NCBI GenBank assembly: GCA_964650965.1
Contig: CAZYYO010000012.1
Location: 1 to 44,871, forward strand
From: CAZYYO01 sp964650965
Lineage (GTDB): Bacteria; Bacillota; Clostridia; Lachnospirales; Lachnospiraceae
Reading direction: 5' to 3'
Length of the DNA: 44,871 nucleotides
In this document: piece by piece, positions 31,508 to 38,655 of the stretch
Numbering within the stretch: position 1 is the first letter of the stretch
Layout of the letters: each line of letters begins with the position of its first letter
Position numbers and translations under genes: made by a program
The notes under the pieces: model-generated
Databases searched by the model: none
The model's input: only the letters and a program-made list of their open reading frames with translations
What the model was told of the DNA's origin: nothing

Positions 31508-32134
31508 ATGACCAAGAAGAGGAGTAAACCATTTCTTAGAACAGATAAAGCCATTGTAGATGCATTTATAACCTGTTCTATGGAGAAGCCCTTTGAGCAG
31601 CTGACGGTGCAGGATATTATTACCCAGGCTGGAGTGAGCCGTTATACCTTCTATACTCATTTTCATGATAAGTATGAGATTGCAGAGCGGATACAGCAGG
31701 AAATGTATCAGGCATTTGTCAACTACATGGAACAGCTGGTGCCACAGATTGAATCCCAGCCCCTGGATTATCACAGGCATAATATGACGTTAGATGAGAC
31801 AGTGCAGCAATTTATGCAGGAAAATTTCATTCCTATGCAGTCCATTGGGGAAATCCACACAGACACCATTGATATTGGCAAGAAAATGAGGGGGTATTTT
31901 CACGATAGTTACCTTAGAAATAATGAAACAAGAAAAACACTTCCTTTAGAGGCGGAAATTTATGGAAGTGTGATTACGGCTATTTCAGAATTCTCCTACC
32001 AGCAGAATGCGCCGGTTACCAGTGAAGAAATCTTTGAATCTAATATACGTGTGATGGCCCAGTCCATTGGCATGCACAACATGGATAGAATTGAGAAGCT
32101 CATTGCAGATTTAAAGCAGGAAATGTATCAGTAA
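31508..32134 (+). CDS. TetR-family regulator next to GH43
   Basis: 208 residues: N-terminal three-helix DNA-binding domain (about 10-60, TVQDIITQAGVSRYTFYTHF) and a C-terminal helical ligand/dimer domain. The opening FLRTDKAIVDAFITC is shared with the TetR protein at 37789-38403 (YLRTDRAIVDAFCRL), making the two paralogues that each adjoin a glycosidase gene. AGAGG/AGAAGG precede the ATG. Located 26 bases after GH43 and read with it, which suggests autoregulation through the dyad at 29931-29959. The inducer, possibly a sugar or a stress compound, is unknown. Confidence 0.88.
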   Translation: MTKKRSKPFLRTDKAIVDAFITCSMEKPFEQLTVQDIITQAGVSRYTFYTHFHDKYEIAERIQQEMYQAFVNYMEQLVPQIESQPLDYHRHNMTLDETVQQFMQENFIPMQSIGEIHTDTIDIGKKMRGYFHDSYLRNNETRKTLPLEAEIYGSVITAISEFSYQQNAPVTSEEIFESNIRVMAQSIGMHNMDRIEKLIADLKQEMYQ

Positions 32135-32219
32135 ATGTGTTTTTTTATTTAGATTATGATAAAATATTATTTAGTTACTAATATTTCATGGTTATGAAGA
32201 TGGATAAGAGGATGATAGC

Positions 32220-33209
32220 ATGAACAAAGAGATTCATTGGGGTATTTTAGGCTGTGGTGTTGTTGCTCATGAGATGGGGCAGGCATTGCAAAACTCTGGA
32301 AAAAAGATTTATGGTGTGGCTAATCGTACCAGGAATAAGGCAGAGGAATTTGCCAAAAAATATCAGGTGGAAAAAGTATACGATCATATTGAGGATATTT
32401 TCCATGATCCCAAGGTAGATGTTATCTATATTACAACACCTCATAACACACATATTCAATTTTTACGAGAAGCATTGTCTCATAGGAAGCATGTATTATG
32501 TGAGAAGGCAATTACTTTGAATTCCGGTGAGTTGGAAGAAGCATTGACGATTGCCAGGGAGCATGGTGTTATTCTGATGGAAGCAATGACCATATTTCAT
32601 ATGCCACTTCATAAGAAAATGAAATCATTGATTGATGCAGGCACCTATGGACAGGTGAATATGATTCAGGTTAATTTCGGCAGCTATAAAGAATATAATA
32701 TGAATAATCGATTCTTTAATCGGAACCTGGCAGGAGGTTCCCTGTTAGATATTGGTGTTTATGCCATTTCTCTGGTTCGTCTCTACATGAATCAGAACCC
32801 CAATATGGTCAAATCCCAGGTACGTATGGCCAGTACCGGAGTAGATGAGCAGGCAGGAATTCTTCTTATGAATGATTTAGGACAAATGGCTACCATTTCC
32901 CTGTCCTTACATTCTAAGCAGCCAAAACGTGTCACCATATCCTGCGATAAAGCATATATAGAGATTTTCCAGTATCCGCGAGGTGAAAAAGCAGTGGTTA
33001 CCTATACTGAAGATGGACATACAGAAACCATCGAAGAAGGAGAAACGCAAAGAGCACTTCAGTACGAGATGGAAGATATGGAGGAGGCAATTTTAAACGG
33101 TGGAAACACACACATTCAGGAGACAAGGGATGTGATGCAAATTATGACAGAAATACGCAGGGAATGGAACATGACTTACCCGGAAGAAGAAATGGAAATG
33201 AGGAGTTAA
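32220..33209 (+). CDS. Gfo/Idh/MocA-family NAD(P)-dependent oxidoreductase
   Basis: 329 residues. N-terminal Rossmann domain (about 1-120) with WGILGCGVVAHEM nucleotide site, VIYITTPHNTHIQF and the family motif CEKAIT (here CEKAITLN, the Pro of EKP replaced by Ala). C-terminal alpha/beta substrate domain with the catalytic region GGSLLDIGVYAISLVRLY (GG-x-x-x-D-I-G-x-Y). Related enzymes oxidise sugars or trans-dihydrodiols; a D-xylose dehydrogenase-like role would suit the neighbouring GH43 but is inference. AAGAGGATG ribosome site. The MATE gene starts 5 bases after its stop. Confidence 0.9.
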   Translation: MNKEIHWGILGCGVVAHEMGQALQNSGKKIYGVANRTRNKAEEFAKKYQVEKVYDHIEDIFHDPKVDVIYITTPHNTHIQFLREALSHRKHVLCEKAITLNSGELEEALTIAREHGVILMEAMTIFHMPLHKKMKSLIDAGTYGQVNMIQVNFGSYKEYNMNNRFFNRNLAGGSLLDIGVYAISLVRLYMNQNPNMVKSQVRMASTGVDEQAGILLMNDLGQMATISLSLHSKQPKRVTISCDKAYIEIFQYPRGEKAVVTYTEDGHTETIEEGETQRALQYEMEDMEEAILNGGNTHIQETRDVMQIMTEIRREWNMTYPEEEMEMRS

Positions 33210-33214
33210 TATCA

Positions 33215-34519
33215 ATGGCAAGGCAATTCACCAAATACGTGCTGCAGAGTGTGATAGGGATGATTGGAATCTCTATCTACATTCTTGCAGACACCTATTT
33301 TATCTCCTTATATTCCGGCGCGGACGGACTGGCTATGCTGAATCTGGCACTACCAATTTATGGGCTTATGTTTGCCATTGGTTCCATGATAGGCATTGGG
33401 TCGGCTACCGGATTTTCTCTTCGTCATGCTGTGGGAGATTCTGTGAAATATCATTTTACAGAGTCCTTGGAATGGAGCTTGATTTTCGCACTTCCCTTTG
33501 TGCTTTTGGGAATATTTGCACCGGAGCAGGTTCTTACAGTTATGGGAGCGGACCAAACGCTGGCATCACTGGGAAGCAGTTATATACGCATTGTACTGAT
33601 TGGGGCTCCTCTATTTATGACCAATTATACCTTTACCTCTTTTGTGAGAAATGATGGTGCACCAACCATTGCCATGCTGGCATCTATTGGTGGAAGTGGA
33701 TTTAATATTGCATTTGATTATATTTTTATGTTTCCCATGAACATGGGGTTAAAGGGAGCAGCCCTTGCTACCGCAATTAGTCCACTGGTTACCATTTGCA
33801 TTACACTGGTACACTATTTATCTCATAAGAATCAGGTGCCGGTATACTGCAAGGCACCATCTGGAACATATCTACTGCATGCCTGCAAGCTTGGGGTTCC
33901 TTCCTTTGTAGGGGAAATTGCGGCAGCGGTAACTACCCTTACCTTTAACACCCTGATTCTGGCATGTGCTGGAAATGTAGGTGTTGCAGCATATGGAGTG
34001 ATTGCTAATATTGCATTGGTGGTTACCTCAATTTTTAATGGAATTGCCCAGGGCATTCAGCCGTTGATAAGTCATAATTATGGTCAGGGCAAGAAGAAAC
34101 AGGCAAAGCAGATATTGAAGCTGGGAATTGGCTTGTCCTTGTGTGTCATGCTCATTGTATTAATCAGTACCTATCTTACAACAGATTCCATGATACAGAT
34201 CTTTAACCATGAAAATAATCGTAAGCTATATGAATATGCATTTACAGGATTGCGACTTTATTTCTTAGGGTTTATATTTGCATCCGTGAATATTGTTCTG
34301 GTGACCTATTATGCGGCAACCAATCGTCCTGGACCGGCAATGGCTGGTTCTCTTTGTCGTGGTATGATTGCAATTGTTCTATGTGCCGTTATTTTATGGA
34401 AGTTACTGGGACTGACTGGGATTTGGATGTCATTTCTGGCATCAGAGGGTATTACCTTCCTGTTGCTACTCTTTATGACAGTAGTTCAGGGGCGCAGTAG
34501 GAAAGTGGGGGCTTTATAA
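33215..34519 (+). CDS. MATE-family multidrug/metabolite exporter
   Basis: 434 residues, 12 membrane helices in two six-helix halves. Na+- or H+-driven antiport is expected. MATE landmarks: early SGADGLAMLNLALPIYGL, GSMIGIGSATGFS and the second-half NIALVVTSIFNGIAQGIQPLISHNYGQG. ATG 33215 is chosen because GAGGAG lies about 9 bases upstream; the in-frame ATG 33164 is inside the oxidoreductase gene. The stop overlaps the start of the REC-GGDEF gene by one base, so oxidoreductase, exporter and cyclase probably form one transcript. The substrate is unknown. Confidence 0.93.
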   Translation: MARQFTKYVLQSVIGMIGISIYILADTYFISLYSGADGLAMLNLALPIYGLMFAIGSMIGIGSATGFSLRHAVGDSVKYHFTESLEWSLIFALPFVLLGIFAPEQVLTVMGADQTLASLGSSYIRIVLIGAPLFMTNYTFTSFVRNDGAPTIAMLASIGGSGFNIAFDYIFMFPMNMGLKGAALATAISPLVTICITLVHYLSHKNQVPVYCKAPSGTYLLHACKLGVPSFVGEIAAAVTTLTFNTLILACAGNVGVAAYGVIANIALVVTSIFNGIAQGIQPLISHNYGQGKKKQAKQILKLGIGLSLCVMLIVLISTYLTTDSMIQIFNHENNRKLYEYAFTGLRLYFLGFIFASVNIVLVTYYAATNRPGPAMAGSLCRGMIAIVLCAVILWKLLGLTGIWMSFLASEGITFLLLLFMTVVQGRSRKVGAL

Positions 34520-35835
34520 TGGATAAAACAATGCTGATTGTAGATGATGGGGCGATGAACAGAGAGATGCTGAGGAATCAGTTCTGCCAGGAATTTCATG
34601 TATTAGAAGCACAAAATGGGGAAGAAGCATTACAGATTGTAAAAGAACAAAAAAATACGATTGATATTGTATTACTGGATCTTATGATGCCCGAAATGTC
34701 AGGAATTGAAGTTTTGAAGCAAAGAAAACAACTGGAATATTTTCAAAAGATACCAGTGATTGTTATTACCGGCAGTGGCAGTATAGAGGATCAGGTGGCT
34801 GCCTTTGAAGAGGGAGCAAGTGATTTTGTATCCAAGCCCTTTACTCCGCAAATTGTTGCAACCAGGGTAAAGAATGTGCTAGCATCCAAGCAGCAGCTTG
34901 ATATGGTTGAAATGGAGGCCAGAAAGCTGAAGATGAAGGCAGAGAAGGATGAGATGACCGGTCTGTTCAACAAAGCAACCACGGAGATGATGGTTCACGA
35001 AATCGTAGAAGAAGGGCAGGGAGCCCTTCATGCACTGATGATTTTTGATATTGATAATTTTAAGACCGTAAATGATACGCTGGGACATCCAGAGGGAGAC
35101 CGGGTCATTCAGATGATTTCATTAATCTTAAGTTCTCAGTTTCGTAAGACAGACGTGATTGGAAGAATCGGTGGAGATGAATTCTGCGTTCTAATGAGAG
35201 ACGTTTCTAACAAAGAGATTGTGTATCAAAAGATTCGCGAATTATTGCAGTTAATGGAATATAAACCAGGCATATCCATTCCGGAGTATGTAACACTAAG
35301 TATTGGATTGGCCACAACCCAGGATTCTTCTGTCAATGGGACGGAGCTTTTGCAAAGGGCAGATGAAGCATTGTATCTTGCCAAGCGTGGGGGAAAAGCA
35401 AGATATCGGGAATACGGCGTTGAAGTTGCAAATGATGGACCGGATAACCGTAATTCTGTGGTGGTAATTAGTTCTAACCGTGGTCTGTGCAGTATGGCAC
35501 ATGCTGTGATACCAACCAAGTTGAAAATAATAGAAGTACCGTGCGTAGAGGCATTTAGTAAGTTGTGCAGTAAGGACCAGGCACATATCCAAATGTGTCT
35601 CTTAGATATCTCGGAGGAAACAGGAGATTTATCCTATATCTGGCAGGAATTGCAGCAGCTTCCATGGGTATCCATGGATCGGGTGTATGCCATTTGTCAG
35701 GAGGGAAGTAAAAAGCAATATGTGGAAGCCATGCAGCATGGAGTCAGGGATTTGGTTGTGGCAACCTTAGAAATGGATTACTTCAAAGCACGTATAGAAC
35801 ACATTATGAAACAGCTGGGAATTCTAGAATCCTAG
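34519..35835 (+). CDS. Response regulator with diguanylate cyclase (REC-GGDEF) and C-terminal receiver-like domain
   Basis: 438 residues. Receiver about 1-125 with phospho-acceptor Asp54 (LLDLMMPEMSG). GGDEF domain about 145-295 with intact active site GGDEF at 218-222 and product-inhibition site RxxD at 209-212 (RKTD, five residues before), so an active c-di-GMP synthase with feedback is expected. Residues about 312-438 resemble a third alpha/beta domain, receiver-like (VVVISSNRG, CLLDIS, DLVVATLEMDYFKARIEHIM) but without a clear acidic pocket. Overlaps the MATE stop by one base. No kinase is adjacent; the hybrid kinase at 343 is far away. The c-di-GMP made could be read by the PilZ protein at 27312 (inference). 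Confidence 0.92.
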   Translation: MDKTMLIVDDGAMNREMLRNQFCQEFHVLEAQNGEEALQIVKEQKNTIDIVLLDLMMPEMSGIEVLKQRKQLEYFQKIPVIVITGSGSIEDQVAAFEEGASDFVSKPFTPQIVATRVKNVLASKQQLDMVEMEARKLKMKAEKDEMTGLFNKATTEMMVHEIVEEGQGALHALMIFDIDNFKTVNDTLGHPEGDRVIQMISLILSSQFRKTDVIGRIGGDEFCVLMRDVSNKEIVYQKIRELLQLMEYKPGISIPEYVTLSIGLATTQDSSVNGTELLQRADEALYLAKRGGKARYREYGVEVANDGPDNRNSVVVISSNRGLCSMAHAVIPTKLKIIEVPCVEAFSKLCSKDQAHIQMCLLDISEETGDLSYIWQELQQLPWVSMDRVYAICQEGSKKQYVEAMQHGVRDLVVATLEMDYFKARIEHIMKQLGILES

Positions 35836-35908
35836 CTGCATGTTCATACTCTATTCACATTTTGGTGATAGAATGATTGCCATGCTAGAAAAAGAGAAGG
35901 AAATTCCA

Positions 35909-37030
35909 ATGATAAAGATTCATTCATTTATATCATATATGATGAAATATAAAAAGCTTGTGATAGCATCAGCACTTTTGCTGGTGCTATTTGCATTATC
36001 CTTTCACGAAGGGTTCTATCAGCAGACCATTGTGAAGGTTACAAAGGTGGAAAATACCTATGAATCCCAGCGAGAAGGTGTAAATGGACAGGTGGAGAAC
36101 AGCTATTTGCAGGAAATTACAGCGGTGGTTCGAAATGGAGAACAGAAAGGAAATACCATCACATTTTCCAATGAATATTCCGCCTCAGAAACATTGACTA
36201 CAGAATATCGTAAGGGAGATCGGCTTTTTGTAGAATTAAAAGGAGAAGGAAGTGCCACGCAGCAGGTAGTGGTACTTTATCCCAAGAGAGATAGTTATTT
36301 ATTCTTATTTGCAGGAATTTTTCTTTTGCTTTTGCTATTTTTGTTTCGAAAAAAAGGATTTCTTACGCTATTATCAACAGGAATCAATGTGGCCTTCTTC
36401 TTTTTTATGCTGCAGTTCTTTGAGACAGATGCATTCTATCATTGGATGTGGATTGGGGAATTGGCATTTTTTATTATCGTTACCTTGTTATTTGTAAGTG
36501 GAGTACATCGTAAGACGTTTGGAGCGATTCTTTCCACCATTGGAACCGTTGCCCTGGTAGCAGTGCTGTATGCGGTTACCATCTACACGGATAAGAGCAT
36601 TGCATATGAGATGCAGCCAAACTACGTTCCTCATATTCCTTTAGATCAGGTGTTTTTTATTAGTACAGTGATAGGTATCCTTGGAGCTGTCATGGACATT
36701 GCAGTTACCATCAATGCATCTGTTAGTGAGTTGGTTGCAGCAACGCCGAATATTAGCCTGTCCCAGGTATATCGTTCCATTGTGGTAATCGGACATGATA
36801 CCATGGGAACTATGGTAAATGTATTGTTTTTCTCATATTTAAGTGGAAGCTTTCCCTTGTTTGTACTGAAGTTCAGTAATAATTACTCACTGACTGCTAT
36901 CATATCAAATGATTATATTTTTGATTTGATTCGGTTCCTTACCGGCTCCATTGGAATTGTGCTGGCCATTCCCATATCAGGAGTCATTGCAGTATTGCTA
37001 TGGAGAAAGGATATGGTGAAGGGAAAATGA
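35909..37030 (+). CDS. YibE/F-like membrane protein, first of a pair
   Basis: 373 residues. N-terminal membrane anchor (about 17-33), soluble outside domain (about 36-130, VTKVENTYESQREGVNGQVE ...), then seven or so membrane helices with the YibE/F conserved ISTVIGILGAVMDIAVTINASVSEL and VVIGHDTMGTMVNVLFFSYLSGSFP. ATG 35909 has AAGGA seven bases upstream and is preferred to in-frame ATGs at 35840, 35873 and 35882, which lack ribosome sites. The family (DUF/YibE_F) is named after Lactococcus and has no firmly established function. The next gene overlaps by four bases (ATGA), so the two products probably form one membrane complex. Confidence 0.82.
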   Translation: MIKIHSFISYMMKYKKLVIASALLLVLFALSFHEGFYQQTIVKVTKVENTYESQREGVNGQVENSYLQEITAVVRNGEQKGNTITFSNEYSASETLTTEYRKGDRLFVELKGEGSATQQVVVLYPKRDSYLFLFAGIFLLLLLFLFRKKGFLTLLSTGINVAFFFFMLQFFETDAFYHWMWIGELAFFIIVTLLFVSGVHRKTFGAILSTIGTVALVAVLYAVTIYTDKSIAYEMQPNYVPHIPLDQVFFISTVIGILGAVMDIAVTINASVSELVAATPNISLSQVYRSIVVIGHDTMGTMVNVLFFSYLSGSFPLFVLKFSNNYSLTAIISNDYIFDLIRFLTGSIGIVLAIPISGVIAVLLWRKDMVKGK

Positions 37031-37785
37031 TTGGAGTCTTGATTTTCATTCTATTTATGTTAATGGCATTGGTGGGACAGGAGAGAGGTGTAGCGTCCTT
37101 CTTCACACTGATTGTAAATATTGTTATTGGATTGATTAGTGTCTATCTCATAGCACTGGGCATGCATCCTCTTGTTGTTATGATAGGAAGCTCTGCTTTG
37201 TTTACCCTGGTTACCATTGTTTGTCAAAACGGAATCAATCAAAAGAGCATGGCATGTCTTTTGGCAATACTCATTGTAGTAATCATTACTAGTTTGCTGG
37301 TGTGGTATATTTGCATCAACACCCATATTTCAGGATTTACAGAGATTGAGATACAGGAAGAAGAGACCAATTATCTTAGTTCTGGTGTGAACTTTAAGAT
37401 GCGTCATTTGCTGATTCTAGCCATGGTGTGGGGGCAGCTGGGAGCTATTAGTGATACTAGTATGGCAGTAGCATCTGCTCTTCATGAGATTGCATTTCAT
37501 AATCCACAGTTTCAGCGAAGCAAGCTGTTTCAAGAAGGAATGATCATAGGAATGGATATTCTGGGAACTACGATTAATACCTTATTCTTCGTGTCCTTGG
37601 GAGAATCGATTCTAATGTATCTGTATTATCGAACCTATTACTACACACTGCCCCAGATATTGAACTCTTCCTCCTTCGGGCAAACCATCTATATGGTGCT
37701 TCTTCCCTGCTTGGGCTGTATGCTGATTATTCCCATTACAGCAGCCATATATTCCTACCTGGCAAGGAGAACCCGGGAAAGGTAG
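37027..37785 (+). CDS. YibE/F-like membrane protein, second of the pair
   Basis: 252 residues, about seven helices. Contains the matching YibE/F motif ILAMVWGQLGAISDTSMAVASALHEI and IIGMDILGTTINTLFFVSLGES, a half-length relative of the preceding protein. ATG 37027 forms an ATGA overlap with the upstream stop, with AAGGG 4-6 bases before it; the ORF could begin at ATG 37000 but that lies deep in the upstream gene. Ends three bases from the convergent TetR gene with no room for a separate terminator. The function of the pair is unknown; a transport role is conceivable given the topology. Confidence 0.82.
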   Translation: MIGVLIFILFMLMALVGQERGVASFFTLIVNIVIGLISVYLIALGMHPLVVMIGSSALFTLVTIVCQNGINQKSMACLLAILIVVIITSLLVWYICINTHISGFTEIEIQEEETNYLSSGVNFKMRHLLILAMVWGQLGAISDTSMAVASALHEIAFHNPQFQRSKLFQEGMIIGMDILGTTINTLFFVSLGESILMYLYYRTYYYTLPQILNSSSFGQTIYMVLLPCLGCMLIIPITAAIYSYLARRTRER

Positions 37786-37788
37786 TTC

Positions 37789-38403
37789 TTAATCCTTGGG
37801 ACAAAAATCATGCATGGTTTTTCGAATGTGTTGGTTCTTATCCCAGTTCATCAGCTTTAAAAACACCTCAATCATAATATGATTGTAGATGGAAGGATTC
37901 CCATAATCATTGACAGAACCATTGAAGGTAGAAAGCTGAAATTCCGTTAGGGCTTTTGCATAGATATCTGCCTCGATTTCCTTGTAAGGAGAATTGGATT
38001 CTGTTACATATCGATTTCGCAGCTCCTGGGCGATGGTTTCTGACAGGTTCACCTTATTGGTGTGTATCTTACGCAGGGCATTTACATAGGGCAGATAGGA
38101 GGCACTGATTTCCTGAATGCGGGCATTGTACTGTGACTGGGGAAGACTGGATAGAGAAGTAACGATGGTTTTCTGCAGCTGATGGTAGTCTGTAAGAAGC
38201 TGTTCTCCAATAGCCTCCTTATCCATAAAGTGCTGGTAGAAGGCTGCCCGGCTAATGGGAGTTTCCTCTAGAAGCTGTTGAATGGTAATGTATTCGTAGG
38301 AATGCTGTTCTAATAATCTGCAAAAGGCATCTACAATGGCCCGGTCAGTACGAAGGTACTGGGGGCTTTTTTTTGATTTATTCATTATTTCATCCTGGTT
38401 CAT
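37789..38403 (-). CDS. TetR-family regulator divergent from GH3
   Basis: 204 residues: DNA-binding helices about 20-65 (TIQQLLEETPISRAAFYQHF) and a C-terminal helical domain. Paralogue of the TetR protein at 31508 (shared LRTD(K/R)AIVDAF opening). ATG 38403 has AAAGGA nine bases upstream; ATG 38385 with AGGA seven bases upstream is an alternative. Transcribed away from the GH3 gene across a 252-base region that holds a 23-base palindrome on its own -35, so self-repression and control of GH3 are likely. Converges with the YibE/F pair (3-base gap). Confidence 0.87.
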   Translation of the reverse strand: MNQDEIMNKSKKSPQYLRTDRAIVDAFCRLLEQHSYEYITIQQLLEETPISRAAFYQHFMDKEAIGEQLLTDYHQLQKTIVTSLSSLPQSQYNARIQEISASYLPYVNALRKIHTNKVNLSETIAQELRNRYVTESNSPYKEIEADIYAKALTEFQLSTFNGSVNDYGNPSIYNHIMIEVFLKLMNWDKNQHIRKTMHDFCPKD

Positions 38404-38483
38404 AGCATATGGTCCTTTCTATTTGTTACGTGTAAGCACCTGCCACAGACAGCTTCATTTGAAAGCTCTGTCAGTCTTAGATA

Positions 38484-38512
38484 ATTATAGTATACACGAA
38501 GATACAAAAGTA
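38484..38512 (-). promoter_or_regulatory. Promoter of the TetR gene
   Basis: Minus-strand TATAAT (38489-38484) with a weak -35 TACTTT (38512-38507) at 17 bases. The -35 lies inside the palindrome at 38507-38529. Confidence 0.5.
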
Positions 38513-38529
38513 AACAATAAGTTTACTTT
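38507..38529. promoter_or_regulatory. Palindromic operator between TetR and GH3 genes
   Basis: AAAGTAAAC (38507-38515), AATAA, GTTTACTTT (38521-38529): perfect 9-base arms, size typical of TetR operators. Overlaps the TetR gene's -35. Confidence 0.65.
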
Positions 38530-38605
38530 GTGAAATAATTATATACATTTGAATATTTTCATACAGCAAGCTTCGTGATAACATAAATATAACAAAAGAT
38601 AATTA

Positions 38606-38614
38606 TGCTATAAG
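38606..38614 (+). promoter_or_regulatory. Extended -10 promoter of GH3
   Basis: TGCTATAAG (38606-38614); no good -35. RNA start about 38621, leader about 35 bases with GGGAGG ribosome site. Lies about 80 bases from the palindrome. Confidence 0.4.
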
Positions 38615-38655
38615 CATTGACACAAAATTGTTATGATAAAGGGAGGATTTCACAC

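Noticed and set aside
31053..31532. Minus-strand ORF of 159 codons over the end of GH43
   Set aside because: Antisense shadow with skewed composition; the plus-strand beta-sandwich domain is convincing.
37000..37026. Earlier start for the second YibE/F-like gene (ATG 37000)
   Set aside because: The nine extra codons are charged and lie deep in the upstream gene; the ATGA overlap at 37027 with AAGGG is the normal coupled start.
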